64,000 nt of DNA from Leisingera aquaemixtae (GCF_019801145.1 NZ_JAHVJQ010000006.1:62001-126000); one strand, 5' to 3'; numbered from the stretch's first letter, positions 36,765 to 45,894 are shown. Notes: generated from the letters alone by a model not told the origin. Numbers and translations are program-made.

Positions 36765-37499
36765 ATGGAACACGGCGGCAAGACAGTCTTTGGCGCGGCG
36801 GTTGGCATCCTGATGTTGGAAACGCGCTTTCCCCGCATTTATGGCGATATGGGCAACGCGATGACCTGGGACTTCCCGGTTCACTACAAGGTGGTGCGCG
36901 GGGCCAACCCTGAAAACGTGGTTCGCGGCAACCCCAAGGAACTGGTGGACCTGTTTGTCGAGGCCGGCCGCGATCTGGTCGCCATGGGGGCGGATGGCAT
37001 CACCACCAACTGCGGCTTCCTTGCGCTCATTCAGGATGAGGTGAAGCAGGCGCTGGGCGTGCCAGTGGCGACGTCCTCGCTGATGCAGGTGCCGATGGTG
37101 CAAAACCTGCTGCCCGCGGGCAAGCGTTGCGGCATCCTGACGATCTCCAAGGCGACGCTGACGCCCGCGCATCTTGCGGCCGCAGGTGTTGCGCCGGATT
37201 CGCCCATTGCCGGCACCGACGGCGGCCGCGCCTTTACCCGCGACATCCTGGGCGACGCACCCTCGATCGACTTCGAGGCCTGCCGTCTGGACATGATCGA
37301 CGCCGCCCGCGCGATGGTTGCGGATATCCCGGACCTTGGCGCCATCGTGCTGGAATGCACCAATATGGTGCCCTACGCCCGTGACGTGCGGAAGGTGACC
37401 GGGCTGCCGGTGTTCTCGATCTACTCCTTCATCAACTGGTTTCAGGCCGGTCTGCTGCCCAAGGGGTTTCCGCTGGAATTGGATGATCCCCGGCTTTGA
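36765..37499 (+). CDS. Aspartate/glutamate racemase-family protein
   Basis: The 244-residue protein shows two cysteine motifs, GITTNCGFLA (about residues 76-85) and VLECTNMVPY (about 202-211), which are the two catalytic cysteines of the Asp/Glu/hydantoin racemase family. A GGGGAG ribosome site lies just before the ATG. The family interconverts amino-acid or related enantiomers or acts as a decarboxylase-like relative; the substrate is unresolved. Its operon partner is the GntR gene, and the neighbouring D-amino-acid dehydrogenase and enolase-superfamily genes suggest a related amino-acid theme. Confidence 0.85.
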   Translation: MEHGGKTVFGAAVGILMLETRFPRIYGDMGNAMTWDFPVHYKVVRGANPENVVRGNPKELVDLFVEAGRDLVAMGADGITTNCGFLALIQDEVKQALGVPVATSSLMQVPMVQNLLPAGKRCGILTISKATLTPAHLAAAGVAPDSPIAGTDGGRAFTRDILGDAPSIDFEACRLDMIDAARAMVADIPDLGAIVLECTNMVPYARDVRKVTGLPVFSIYSFINWFQAGLLPKGFPLELDDPRL

Positions 37500-37612
37500 C
37501 GGCGGTAACCATCTGGTGGAAAATTGCTAATAAAATATGAAGGATAAGGCCACGCCCGCTGTCCAAATGTATCCTGTGCGAAACATTGCGGCAGAAGCGC
37601 TGACCCTTTTCT

Positions 37613-38545
37613 TCAGCTCAAAACCAGCAGCCAGAACCACACGGTCAGGATGCTTGACCCGGTGGCGATCAGCACCGACGACGCCGCCACCCGTTTGGCC
37701 CGCCCGTACATATTGGCAAAAATATAGCCGTTGAACCCGGTCGCCATCGCGGCGTTCAGAACGCCGGAGCGGAACAGGTCCTGCGGCAACTCCAGCGCCG
37801 ATCCCAAGGTCCAGACAATCGCCGGATGGATCATCAGCGAGGTAAAGCAGACAAACAGGATCGCCCGCATATCGCCTTCGGGGCGGTACTTCACCAGCAC
37901 ACCACCGAGGGCAAACAGCGCCGCAGGCAGCGCCGCGCGGATCAGCAGCGACAGCGCCTCATTTATCACCAGCGGAATTGCGAGCCCCGACAGGTTGACC
38001 GCAAACCCCAGTGTAATCCCAAGGATCAGCACATTACGGAACATCGCGTTCAGAACGGATGTGACAGTCTTGATGCCGCCCGCCCCGCGGTTGCGCACGA
38101 TCTCCATCGCGGTGATGCCGACGCCGTAGCAGAACGGCGAATGGAAGGCGATGATCGCATAGTTGCCGGTCAGGTTGTCCGGGCCAAAGGCGCGTTCGGT
38201 GATCGGCAGCCCCAGCAGGACCGAGTTGGAGAACAGGCAGCAGAAGCCGATGGCGATGCAGTCTTCCCACTCCCGCTTGAACAGCAGCCGGGCGCCAAAC
38301 AGTCCGATCAGAAAGCAGGTGAAGGCGCCGGTGTAGAAGCTTGCCAGCAGCTGCGGGTTGAAACTGGCGGAGAGATCCAGTTCCGCCATCGCCTTGAACA
38401 GCAGGCAGGGGATCGCGAACCCTTGGGAGAACTTCATCACGCCGTCGACATGCGCCTGATCCAGCACGCCCCGCGCGGTGGCGGCATAGCCCGCGCCGAC
38501 AACCAGGAACACCGGCAGGATGACGTCAATCAGGCTCTGAAACAA
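37613..38545 (-). CDS. AEC-family auxin-efflux-like transporter
   Basis: The 310-residue membrane protein has about ten hydrophobic segments and the AEC layout, with SNSVLLGLPITERAFG (about residues 107-122) as the first crossover and ALGGVLVKYRPEGDMR (about 216-231) in the second half. Relatives export malonate, malate or other organic acids. It is convergent with the racemase gene, so no shared operon is implied. Confidence 0.88.
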   Translation of the reverse strand: MFQSLIDVILPVFLVVGAGYAATARGVLDQAHVDGVMKFSQGFAIPCLLFKAMAELDLSASFNPQLLASFYTGAFTCFLIGLFGARLLFKREWEDCIAIGFCCLFSNSVLLGLPITERAFGPDNLTGNYAIIAFHSPFCYGVGITAMEIVRNRGAGGIKTVTSVLNAMFRNVLILGITLGFAVNLSGLAIPLVINEALSLLIRAALPAALFALGGVLVKYRPEGDMRAILFVCFTSLMIHPAIVWTLGSALELPQDLFRSGVLNAAMATGFNGYIFANMYGRAKRVAASSVLIATGSSILTVWFWLLVLS

Positions 38546-38570
38546 ATTCCGTCCTCAAACCGCGCGAATG

Positions 38571-38593
38571 AAAAAGGGCGCTAATGCGCGCCC
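38571..38593 (-). terminator. Terminator of the MBL-tatD operon
   Basis: GGGCGC and GCGCCC arms around TAATGC, followed on the minus strand by TTTTTC, directly past the stop of the MBL-fold gene. Confidence 0.8.
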
Positions 38594-38594
38594 C

Positions 38595-39392
38595 TCAGAT
38601 CTCCATCCGGATCACCATCCCGTCATAGGCCGGGGTGATGTGGTCCGGTGTCTCAGCCTCGATCGTGGCGTAATCCATGTCGATGTGCATGTTGGTGATG
38701 ATGCCGCGTTTGGGGGCCATCTTTTCGAACCACTCCAGCGCGTCCTGATAGCTGAAATGGGTCGGGTGCGGCGTCCGGCGCAGACCATCCAGGATCCAGA
38801 TGTCCAGCCCCTCCAGTTCCGGCAATGCGGCGTCCGGGATTTCCTTCACGTCCGGCAGATAGGCCAGCCCGCCGATACGGAAGCCAAGCGCGTCGATGGA
38901 GCCGTGGTTCACCTCAAACGGACGGAAGCTGATACCGCCGCCGGGGCCGCTGATGGTGAACGGCCCGCCAATGGTCTTCAGGTCCAGGATCGGCGGGTAG
39001 GGGGAGCCTTCGGGCTGGGCAAAGGCATAGCCGAAGCGGTTCAGCAGGGCGTCCTGGGTGGCGCCGTCAGCGTAGACCGGAATGCGCTGGCGCATGTTGA
39101 AATAGACCATGCGCAGGTCGTCGATCCCGTGCAGGTGATCGGCATGTGAATGTGTGTAGACTACTGCGTCCAGCCGCGTGACTTCGGCATCCAGCAGCTG
39201 GTTGCGCATGTCCGGCGGGGTGTCGATCAGCACCGAAGTGGTGCCGCCCTCATCCACGCGCTCCACCAGCATCGAGCAGCGGCCGCGGCGATTCTTCGGG
39301 TTCGCCGGGTCGCAGTCGCCCCAATAGCCGCCAATCCGCGGCACGCCGCCGGACGAGCCCGAGCCGAGAATGGTAAAGCGCATCTCAGCCAT
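38595..39392 (-). CDS. MBL-fold phosphodiesterase-like hydrolase (PhnP-like)
   Basis: The 265-residue protein opens with FTILGSGSSGGVPRIGGYWG, typical of the PhnP/cyclic phosphodiesterase branch, and has the metal motif THSHADHLHGIDDLR (about residues 77-91). Later histidines (PTHFSYQD, NMHIDM) complete the di-metal site. It should cleave phosphodiester bonds of a cyclic nucleotide- or RNA-like substrate. It overlaps the tatD stop by one base (TGATG) and is the last gene of the operon. Confidence 0.9.
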   Translation of the reverse strand: MAEMRFTILGSGSSGGVPRIGGYWGDCDPANPKNRRGRCSMLVERVDEGGTTSVLIDTPPDMRNQLLDAEVTRLDAVVYTHSHADHLHGIDDLRMVYFNMRQRIPVYADGATQDALLNRFGYAFAQPEGSPYPPILDLKTIGGPFTISGPGGGISFRPFEVNHGSIDALGFRIGGLAYLPDVKEIPDAALPELEGLDIWILDGLRRTPHPTHFSYQDALEWFEKMAPKRGIITNMHIDMDYATIEAETPDHITPAYDGMVIRMEI

Positions 39393-40201
39393 CAGGCGGC
39401 GGCCTCATACTGCGCGGCCTTCCAGAACAGCCGGTCGAAATTTGCCTGGGTCTGGGCCGCGAAACCGGCGTAGTCCATGCCGAACACTTCTGCGCCCACC
39501 TTGGCGGTAAAGGCGGTGTAGGCCGGCTCGTTGCGCTTGCCGCGGTAGGGCGGCGGCGCCAGGTAGGGGGCGTCGGTCTCGACCAGGATGCGCTCCACCG
39601 GGGCGGCGGCGAAAATGTCGCGCAGCTCCTGGCTCTTGGGGAAGGCGGCTATGCCGGACATCGACAGGTAGAACCCCAGATCCAGGGCAGCCTTGGCCAG
39701 CTCTGCGGAAGACGAGAAGCAGTGCATCACGCAGGAATAGGCGCCGTTCTTCATCTCCTCGCCCAGGATGCGCGCCATATCGTCGTCCGCAGCGCGGGCA
39801 TGGATGATCAACGGCAGGCCGGTTTCGCGTGCAGCGGCGATGTGGATGCGCAGGGATTCCTTCTGCACCGCGGCGCTGTCGGCAGTGTAGTGGTAGTCCA
39901 GCCCGGTCTCGCCGATGCCGACAAACTTCGGGTGCTTTGCCAGCGCCACCAGTTCGTCAACGCTGACCAGCGGCTCGTCCGCGGCGCTCATCGGGTGGGT
40001 GCCTGCGGCGTAGAACACCGGCGCGTGGGCCTCGGCGATGGCGCGCACGGCGGGTTCGTTCTTCATCTTGGTGCAGATCGTCACCATCCGGGTCACGCCG
40101 GCCTCCGCCGCGCTGGCGATCACCTCGTCCAAGCGGCCTTCGAAGTCCGGAAAGTCCAGGTGGCAGTGGCTGTCCGTAATCTGGGGGGGCGTCTCGGTCA
40201 T
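39392..40201 (-). CDS. tatD: TatD-family metal-dependent DNase
   Basis: The 269-residue barrel hydrolase has the first metal motif DSHCHLDF (residues 9-16), GIGETGLDYHY (about 97-107) and FLVETDAPYLAPPPYRG-type metal motif near the C-terminus (VETDAPYLAPPPYRGK). TatD enzymes remove nucleotides from DNA 3' ends and may act in repair. It lies between holB and the MBL gene in the housekeeping operon, the usual order in this order of bacteria. Confidence 0.95.
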   Translation of the reverse strand: MTETPPQITDSHCHLDFPDFEGRLDEVIASAAEAGVTRMVTICTKMKNEPAVRAIAEAHAPVFYAAGTHPMSAADEPLVSVDELVALAKHPKFVGIGETGLDYHYTADSAAVQKESLRIHIAAARETGLPLIIHARAADDDMARILGEEMKNGAYSCVMHCFSSSAELAKAALDLGFYLSMSGIAAFPKSQELRDIFAAAPVERILVETDAPYLAPPPYRGKRNEPAYTAFTAKVGAEVFGMDYAGFAAQTQANFDRLFWKAAQYEAAA

Positions 40202-40236
40202 GAATCCTCTGGTGCCGCTTGCGCCGCGCCAAAACC

Positions 40237-41355
40237 CTAGCGCGACGCGGTTTCCTGCATCTTGAAAACCGTATCTAGGACAAGCGCGGCGGGGTCAAGG
40301 TTCACCGCCTGCCCGTGGCGGGTCCGGGCGGTCACTTCTGCCGCGAGGTCGGCCCAGGCGCGCGCCTTGCGCGGATCGGGCGACAGGCGCTGCAGCATCG
40401 CCGCTTCCTGCGGCGCCGCTTCCGGCGCTGGCGGAGCGCCGGTGGCGCCGGTGCGCGCCAGCCGGGCCAGCGCCATCTCGGTCAGCGACAAAAGCAGCTC
40501 AAAACGCTCCGCCGCACCGCGCTGGGCGGCGGCCTCGGCCAGGGCCATCGCCCGCTGCCGGTCCAGCCGCGGCATCGAATCGAGGATCTGCACCAGCTCG
40601 GCATAAATCTTGAGCCCGCCCAGATTGATCAGCCGCAAAGCGGCGCCGACGGAGCCGCCTGCCAGGGCCGCGAGATTGTCCATGTTCTGGGGCAGCTCGA
40701 CACCCGACTGCGCCAGCGCCGCTTCCATGTCCGGCGCGCTGAGCGGCCCCAGCCGCAAGGTGCGGCAGCGCGAGCGGATGGTCGGCAAGAGGCGCGATGG
40801 CTGGTGCGAGATCAAGAGGATCGTGGTGCGCGCAGGCGGCTCCTCCAGCATCTTCAGGAGCGCATTGGCGGCGCTCACGTTCATGTCGTCGGCGGCGTCC
40901 ACGATCACCACCCGCCGCCCGCCGTCGGTGGCAGACAGGCCAAAGAAGCGGTTGAGCTTGCGGATGTCGTCGACCACGATCTGGCTGCGCAACTTGCCCT
41001 TGTCGTCGTAGGAGCGGGTGATCGGTGCCAGACCAGGTTCGGCCAGCGCCTGAATGCGGTGTGAGACCGGGTGCTCCGGGTCAATGTCCAGCGTCTGCGG
41101 CGGGGGCGGGGCACCAAACAGGCCGTCCTCGGCCGGAGGGGTGGCCAGCAGGAAACGGGCGATCCGCCAGGCCAGCGTTGCCTTGCCCACGCCCTGCGGG
41201 CCGGTCAGCAGCCAGCCGTGGTGCAAACGGTCGGAATTGTAGGCGGTCAGGAAATCCTGCTCTGCCGCGTCCTGGCCGATGAGGCGCAGGGTTTCGCGCG
41301 GGTGCGGCGCGCCCTCGGCCTGATCGGCGCGGGGCAGCTCGTCGTCAGCGCTCAT
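40237..41355 (-). CDS. holB: DNA polymerase III subunit delta'
   Basis: The 372-residue AAA+ clamp-loader subunit has GPQGVGKATLAWRIARFLL (about residues 53-71, P-loop) and the family block ANALLKMLEEPPARTTILLIS (about 160-180). Delta' helps load the sliding clamp. Its start overlaps the tmk stop by four bases, and it is translated with tmk and dacC. Confidence 0.95.
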   Translation of the reverse strand: MSADDELPRADQAEGAPHPRETLRLIGQDAAEQDFLTAYNSDRLHHGWLLTGPQGVGKATLAWRIARFLLATPPAEDGLFGAPPPPQTLDIDPEHPVSHRIQALAEPGLAPITRSYDDKGKLRSQIVVDDIRKLNRFFGLSATDGGRRVVIVDAADDMNVSAANALLKMLEEPPARTTILLISHQPSRLLPTIRSRCRTLRLGPLSAPDMEAALAQSGVELPQNMDNLAALAGGSVGAALRLINLGGLKIYAELVQILDSMPRLDRQRAMALAEAAAQRGAAERFELLLSLTEMALARLARTGATGAPPAPEAAPQEAAMLQRLSPDPRKARAWADLAAEVTARTRHGQAVNLDPAALVLDTVFKMQETASR

Positions 41356-41999
41356 ACCCCGGTTCCTTTCAGGGCCGTTTCCGCCAGTTCCCGGACATCT
41401 GCGGCGACCTCCTCCACCGGGCGGGCGCCATCGACCACGCGGAAGCGGTTTGCAAATTCCTGCGCCAGAGCCAGGAAACCCGCGCGCATCTTCTCTTGCA
41501 GCTCGACGCCGAAATCCTCGAAACGCTCTTCCTTGCCCTGCCGCCCCTTGGCGCGGGCCAGGCCCTCTGCCGGGTCCATGTCAATGAGCAGGGTCAGATC
41601 CGGCTCGCGGCCGATCATCAGCTTGTGCATCTGGTCCACTGCGGCGCGCAGATCGCCGCGCGACAGCCCCTGGTACATCCGGGTGCTGTCGGCGAACCGG
41701 TCGCAAATCACCACCTTGCCGGCCGCCAGGGCAGGCTCGATGGTGCGTTCCAGGTGGTCGCGCCGCGCTGCCATGAACAAGAGCAGCTCTGTCTCAGCCG
41801 ACCAGCGGTCGGGATCGCCCTCCAGCACCAGGCGGCGGATCTCCTCGGCGCCGGGGGAGCCGCCCGGCTCCCGCGTCAGCACCACATCGCGGCCCTCTGC
41901 CTGCAGCGCTTCGGCCAACAGGCGGCATTGGGTGGACTTGCCGGACCCGTCGATGCCTTCAAAGGTGATGAACAGGCCGCGCCCCGTGCCAGCTGTCAC
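41352..41999 (-). CDS. tmk: Thymidylate kinase
   Basis: The 215-residue protein has the P-loop FEGIDGSGKSTQ (about residues 12-23), the DRF motif (ICDRFADSTRMYQG) and the LID region. It phosphorylates dTMP to dTDP. Overlapping starts and stops on both sides (holB and dacC) place it in one transcript. Confidence 0.97.
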   Translation of the reverse strand: MTAGTGRGLFITFEGIDGSGKSTQCRLLAEALQAEGRDVVLTREPGGSPGAEEIRRLVLEGDPDRWSAETELLLFMAARRDHLERTIEPALAAGKVVICDRFADSTRMYQGLSRGDLRAAVDQMHKLMIGREPDLTLLIDMDPAEGLARAKGRQGKEERFEDFGVELQEKMRAGFLALAQEFANRFRVVDGARPVEEVAADVRELAETALKGTGV

Positions 42000-43216
42000 A
42001 GCGCCCCCTCGGGACCGGTCAGGAATTGCTTGATCAGCACCTGCGCCGCGGTTTTCACGCGCACCACAAAGCCGCCCGCAGGCACATCGCTTTCCGCCAC
42101 CAGCGGCAGCCGCACCTCCGGCAATTCCTCCGGCTGCAGCACCAGCTCCGCCAGGCGCTGGCCCTGTTTGACCGGTGCTTCAATCGGGCCGCTGTAGACA
42201 ACTTCGCCCTCGATGGTGCCGCCCGACAGCGACGGCAGCAGGATTTCCAGATCCTCGGCCGGCACCAGGCCTACCGATCGCTCGGCCCCCCGCCAGATTT
42301 CGGCTTCGGCGATGGGGATGCCCTCCTTGGCAACGGTTTTCTTGGTAAATTGGCGAAACGACCAGTTAACGAGGGCTTCTGCCTCCTCTGCGCGCGCACG
42401 CTCGCTGTCGAGGCCCGAGACCACGAAAATCACCCGCCGGTCGCCCTGCTTGGCAGAGCCGACCAGCCCATAGCCCGCTTCCTCAGTGTGGCCGGTCTTC
42501 AGCCCGTCAGCACCAATGCCCAGCTTCAGCAGCGGGTTGCGGTTGCGGACATTGGAGGGCGCGCGGCCGTCGAATTCGAACTTGGTCTCGGCAAACAGCG
42601 GGTAGTATTCCGGGAAATCCTCGATCAGCCGCTCGGCCAGGACCGCCAGGTCATGCACCGACATCCGGTGACCGGCGGCGGGCCAGCCGTTGGAATTGGC
42701 AAAGGTGGAGGCGGTCATGCCCAGCTCTTGGCCGCGCTTGGTCATGTAGCGGGCAAACCCTGCCTCGGTCCCATCCGGACTCAGCGCTTCGGCGAGCACC
42801 ACGCAGGCGTCGTTGCCCGACAACACGATGATGCCGCGCAGCAGATCCTCAACCCGCACCCGGTCCAGCGTGTCCAGGAACATGGTCGAGCCCTTGTAGC
42901 TCATCGCGTGCTCGCTGACTGGCAGTTCCTCGTCCAGGGTCAGCCGACCGTCGCGCAGGGCCTCGAACGCGACATACAGCGTCATCAGCTTGGACATCGA
43001 GGCCGGCGGCAGCGGCACATCGGCGTTCTTGGACAACAGCACGGTGTCAGTGCCCGAATCCAGCACATAGGCTGCGCGCGCCTTGGTATCAAAGGCGGCG
43101 GCGGACAGCGCCGAAAGGCTGACCGCCAGCCCGGCAGCCAGGCCCATGCGCAGCGATGATTTCAGGGCACGCGCCAGGCGTGCGGTTCGGGGGTCAGTTT
43201 GAGACTGCATAGGCAT
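41996..43216 (-). CDS. dacC: D-alanyl-D-alanine carboxypeptidase (PBP5/6 type)
   Basis: The 406-residue protein has an N-terminal export signal (about residues 20-41), the SxxK motif in PPASMSKLMT (Ser73-Lys76), the SGN motif (VLSGNDACVVL) and KTG (LKTGHTEEAG). These are the three penicillin-binding motifs. It trims the terminal D-alanine of peptidoglycan stem peptides in the periplasm. The C-terminal PBP5-type beta-domain (from about residue 290) is present. It overlaps the SPOR gene stop by about 20 bases. Confidence 0.95.
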   Translation of the reverse strand: MPMQSQTDPRTARLARALKSSLRMGLAAGLAVSLSALSAAAFDTKARAAYVLDSGTDTVLLSKNADVPLPPASMSKLMTLYVAFEALRDGRLTLDEELPVSEHAMSYKGSTMFLDTLDRVRVEDLLRGIIVLSGNDACVVLAEALSPDGTEAGFARYMTKRGQELGMTASTFANSNGWPAAGHRMSVHDLAVLAERLIEDFPEYYPLFAETKFEFDGRAPSNVRNRNPLLKLGIGADGLKTGHTEEAGYGLVGSAKQGDRRVIFVVSGLDSERARAEEAEALVNWSFRQFTKKTVAKEGIPIAEAEIWRGAERSVGLVPAEDLEILLPSLSGGTIEGEVVYSGPIEAPVKQGQRLAELVLQPEELPEVRLPLVAESDVPAGGFVVRVKTAAQVLIKQFLTGPEGAL

Positions 43217-44114
43217 CCGCGAATCCGGTTTCCTTCACGCTCTGCAGCAGTTGGCTGCGTTCGGATTTGTTCTGTGCGGGGCCGACCAGCACGCGCCAGA
43301 AGGTCTTGCCGCTGGCCGACTGCTCGCGCAGTTCCGGAACCATGCCGGCACTGCGCATCATGTTGGCGGTGCGTTTGGCGTTGGCCTCGACGCTGAAGAT
43401 GCCGATCTGGATGAACGGCTTGCTCAGCGAAGATTTCTGCGGTTTGGGCGCAGGGGCGGCGGCAGGTTCAGCCTTGGCGGGTTCTGCTGCGGGTGGTGCG
43501 GACGGGGCAGAGGCCTCAATTGCGGCAGCAGCACCGGCAATCGGGTCCAGCGGGGTTTCAGAAATCTCGCTGGCTGCCAGGGCGGTTTCGGTGGCTTCCG
43601 TGCTGTCCGGCGGGGCACCGTCTTCGGCGGCTGCCTCTTCCGGCTGCGGCGCCGGATCAACTTCCTCGCGCCGCAGGGCGGTCACGTTCAGCTCCGCCGG
43701 GGCGCCTGCCAGCAACCCGAGGGCCGCCGCCGCGTCAGAGGAGACCTGCAGCCGCGGTCCCGGGATCTCGCGCTCGCGCCGGAACAGGGCGCCGATCACG
43801 AACTGGCCGTTGGCATTGTTGCGGATGATCACCCGTTCGGGATCCTTGGTATCGGGGTGCGCCACCCAGACGCCGCCGATCGAGGGGCGGCCGTCCCACA
43901 GGCCCGCTTCGGTCACCTGGAACACATCCGGCGCTTCCACGTCCCGTTCGACCAGTTTGGTGCTGCTGGAGGCCTTGACCTCTCCCTCGGCCTTCGGTTT
44001 CGGCGCCAGAAATCCCAGTTTCTGCCCGTCCTCGCACGCCGCCAGAACCAGCAGGCCCAAGGCCGCCACGGCGATCCGCGGGGCCTTTCTTGCTCTCGCC
44101 AGGGTATCTTTCAT
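43194..44114 (-). CDS. SPOR-domain lipoprotein
   Basis: The start at the ATG complementary to 44112-44114 gives a lipoprotein signal: ALGLLVLAACEDGQ, with the lipobox Cys at about residue 27. The long middle part is rich in Ala, Pro and Glu and is probably disordered. The C-terminal SPOR domain (FIQIGIFSVEANAKRTANMM, about residue 228 onward) binds glycan strands lacking stem peptides at division sites. Its place before the carboxypeptidase gene fits a cell-wall role. An upstream ATG would bury the lipobox. Confidence 0.88.
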   Translation of the reverse strand: MKDTLARARKAPRIAVAALGLLVLAACEDGQKLGFLAPKPKAEGEVKASSSTKLVERDVEAPDVFQVTEAGLWDGRPSIGGVWVAHPDTKDPERVIIRNNANGQFVIGALFRREREIPGPRLQVSSDAAAALGLLAGAPAELNVTALRREEVDPAPQPEEAAAEDGAPPDSTEATETALAASEISETPLDPIAGAAAAIEASAPSAPPAAEPAKAEPAAAPAPKPQKSSLSKPFIQIGIFSVEANAKRTANMMRSAGMVPELREQSASGKTFWRVLVGPAQNKSERSQLLQSVKETGFADAYAVSN

Positions 44115-44314
44115 GCTCTCATCCTTGCCTGTGCCCGCGGCGCTTCTGCGCCCCCGCCGGAATGCCCGGTCTTCTTGATTTGGCGGCATGATAGCCTGCG
44201 CTTCCGGCCATGAAAACCCTGCCGGTCCGCGGCACAAGGGAAAGCCGCAGCGGCGGCGTAATTCCGCGCGTTTGGCGCAGGCCTGCGCTTTTCTCTTGCC
44301 GCACGGATTTCCCC

Positions 44315-44343
44315 TTGCCTCGCACCGCGTTGCATCCTAAACC
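44315..44343 (+). promoter_or_regulatory. Predicted promoter of tRNA-Ser
   Basis: TTGCCT and TAAACC are spaced by 17 bases and end 12 bases before the mature tRNA. The -10 is imperfect. Confidence 0.4.
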
Positions 44344-44354
44344 GCTGACGGACC

Positions 44355-44444
44355 GGGGAGGTGGCAGAGTGGTCGAATGCGGCGGTCTTGAAAACCGTTG
44401 AACGTGAGAGCGTTCCCAGGGTTCGAATCCCTGTCTCCCCGCCA
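44355..44444 (+). tRNA. tRNA-Ser (anticodon TGA)
   Basis: The 90-base gene has acceptor GGGGAGG paired with TCTCCCC (a terminal G-T), discriminator G and encoded CCA. The anticodon loop CTTGAAA gives TGA at 44389-44391. A long variable arm (CGTGAGAGCG) and GGGTTCGAATCCC T-arm fit serine tRNA. It decodes UCA and probably other UCN codons. Confidence 0.97.
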
Positions 44445-44497
44445 CTCAATCACCCCGCAGGCTGCAACGACCGGACGTGCCGAGGGCAGGCTTGCCC

Positions 44498-45250
44498 TCA
44501 GCCCTTGCGCAGCAGATAGATATCCATGATCCAGCCATGTTCCGCGCGCGCCTTGGCGCGGGTTGCGATGATCTGCTCCGTGACCTCTGCCAGCGGGCCG
44601 GACAGGGAAATCTGGTTTTCCATCCCCGCGTAAGCGGTCCAGAAGATTTCCACCCCCTCTGGCTCGACGGACTGAAAGGAACACTCCCCGTCCAGCATGA
44701 TCACCAGCGTATCGGCGCTGTCCGGCCAGCCGTTCTCGCGCAGCTGCCGCCCGGTGGTGATGGTGAAGGGGGCGCCGATCTCGTTGACCGGAATGCCGTG
44801 CGCCGCGGTCAGCGCCTGGATCGAAGTGATGCCGGGGATCACCGTCAGCCTGATCTCGGCCAGCGTCTTCAGCCGCTCGGCAATCCGCATGGTGCTGTCG
44901 TAAAGCGACGGATCGCCCCAGACCAGGAACCCGGCCTTGCCGCCCTCTGGCAGGTTCTCGGTGATGTTTTGCCACCAGATTTCCGCGATGGCGTCGTGCC
45001 AGTCGTCGACCCGCTTGCGGTAGCTCTTGGTGGCCTCGTCGCGCACCGGCAGGGCAAATTCCACGATCTTCGGGCCGTCGTCCCGGATCGCCCGATTGCA
45101 GATCTCGCGCCTGAGTCCCGCCAGGTCGTCCTTGCCCGCCCCCTTGTTGGGGATCAGGATCAGATCCTGCGCGTTCAGCGCCTCGATCGCCTGCAGCGTC
45201 ATGTGCTGCGGGTTGCCGGTGCCGATTCCGATCAGGGAAAGCTCAATCAT
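44498..45250 (-). CDS. cobF: Precorrin-6A synthase (deacetylating), CobF
   Basis: CobF methylates C1 of precorrin-5 and removes the acetyl group, a step particular to the oxygen-dependent cobalamin route. The protein (about 250 residues) opens with IELSLIGIGTGNPQHMTLQAI, the methyltransferase nucleotide motif, and contains FLVWGDPSLYDSTMRIA and VIPGITSIQALTAAHG. I prefer the ATG complementary to 45248-45250, with AAAGG upstream. It stands apart from the main cob operon, behind the His-rich protein, so it may be read from the CbtBA riboswitch transcript. Confidence 0.92.
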   Translation of the reverse strand: MIELSLIGIGTGNPQHMTLQAIEALNAQDLILIPNKGAGKDDLAGLRREICNRAIRDDGPKIVEFALPVRDEATKSYRKRVDDWHDAIAEIWWQNITENLPEGGKAGFLVWGDPSLYDSTMRIAERLKTLAEIRLTVIPGITSIQALTAAHGIPVNEIGAPFTITTGRQLRENGWPDSADTLVIMLDGECSFQSVEPEGVEIFWTAYAGMENQISLSGPLAEVTEQIIATRAKARAEHGWIMDIYLLRKG

Positions 45251-45272
45251 GACGGGGCCTTTCACATGAAAA

Positions 45273-45294
45273 CACGGCCCCCTATGGGGCCGTG
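45273..45294 (-). terminator. Terminator after the His-rich protein gene
   Basis: CACGGCCC and GGGCCGTG arms form a hairpin; on the minus strand it ends in GTGTTTTC. It lies about 30 bases past the stop at 45324 and just upstream of cobF, so cobF may need its own promoter or read-through. Confidence 0.7.
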
Positions 45295-45323
45295 CCGAGG
45301 GTCTTGCAAGGGGGCTGTTGCGC

Positions 45324-45827
45324 TCAGGAGCCTTCGCCGCCTGCCGGCACGGTGAGTTTTGCCTCCACCGGCTGGCCTTCCACCAGCAGCGCGCTGTGGC
45401 TGTTGGCGTTGAGCGAGACCTTGACCTCAGCTCCTTCGGGCAGGGCAGGGATATGCATCCAGTTGGCGTAGAGCCGGGCGAGTTTCTCGCCGTTCACATA
45501 GACATGCGCATGACCTTCGCCTTCCACGTCTGCGGCAGAGGCGTGCTGCGGGGCAAAGCGGAAATTCTGCGGTGTCACCTGCAGGTTCCAGCCCGCCATC
45601 GGGTCCTCGTGCAGCTGGATGGCGACGCTGGGCGCATCGGGGCCTGCTGCCAGGCTGACGGCCTGGGAGTGATCATGGGCGGCCATTTCGCCGTGACCGC
45701 CGCCGTGGTGCGCCGGGTCGCCATGATCATGGCCTTCGAAGGTGACGCCGTTGCCGGCCGCAATCACGAAACCGGCACCGCCGCCGAACACCAGGCCGAT
45801 CGCAAACAGGGCAAGAGAGCGGGACAT
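45324..45827 (-). CDS. Membrane-anchored His-rich protein next to CbtA
   Basis: The 167-residue protein has one N-terminal membrane segment or signal (about residues 4-24), then a block with seven histidines within 21 residues (33-53, GHDHGDPAHHGGGHGEM onward). The rest is predicted periplasmic and has no recognised domain. Coming after the CbtBA cobalt carriers, it is a plausible periplasmic cobalt or nickel binding or delivery protein. The family and function are not known to me. Confidence 0.7.
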   Translation of the reverse strand: MSRSLALFAIGLVFGGGAGFVIAAGNGVTFEGHDHGDPAHHGGGHGEMAAHDHSQAVSLAAGPDAPSVAIQLHEDPMAGWNLQVTPQNFRFAPQHASAADVEGEGHAHVYVNGEKLARLYANWMHIPALPEGAEVKVSLNANSHSALLVEGQPVEAKLTVPAGGEGS

Positions 45828-45842
45828 CTGTTCATCCTCTGA

Positions 45843-45878
45843 AAAAAGAAATTCCCCGCCGGATGCGGCCGGCGGGGA
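45843..45878 (-). terminator. Hairpin terminator after cbtA
   Basis: CCCCGCCGG-type arms around a short loop, then on the minus strand TTTCTTTTTTC, between the cbtA stop (45895) and the start of the His-rich gene. Confidence 0.75.
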
Positions 45879-45894
45879 GGGTCAGGGAGCCGGA

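Noticed and set aside
44482-44499. Hairpin GAGGGCA/TGCCCTC at the cobF stop as a terminator
   Set aside because: It overlaps the stop codon and has no following T-run, so it is not a convincing terminator.
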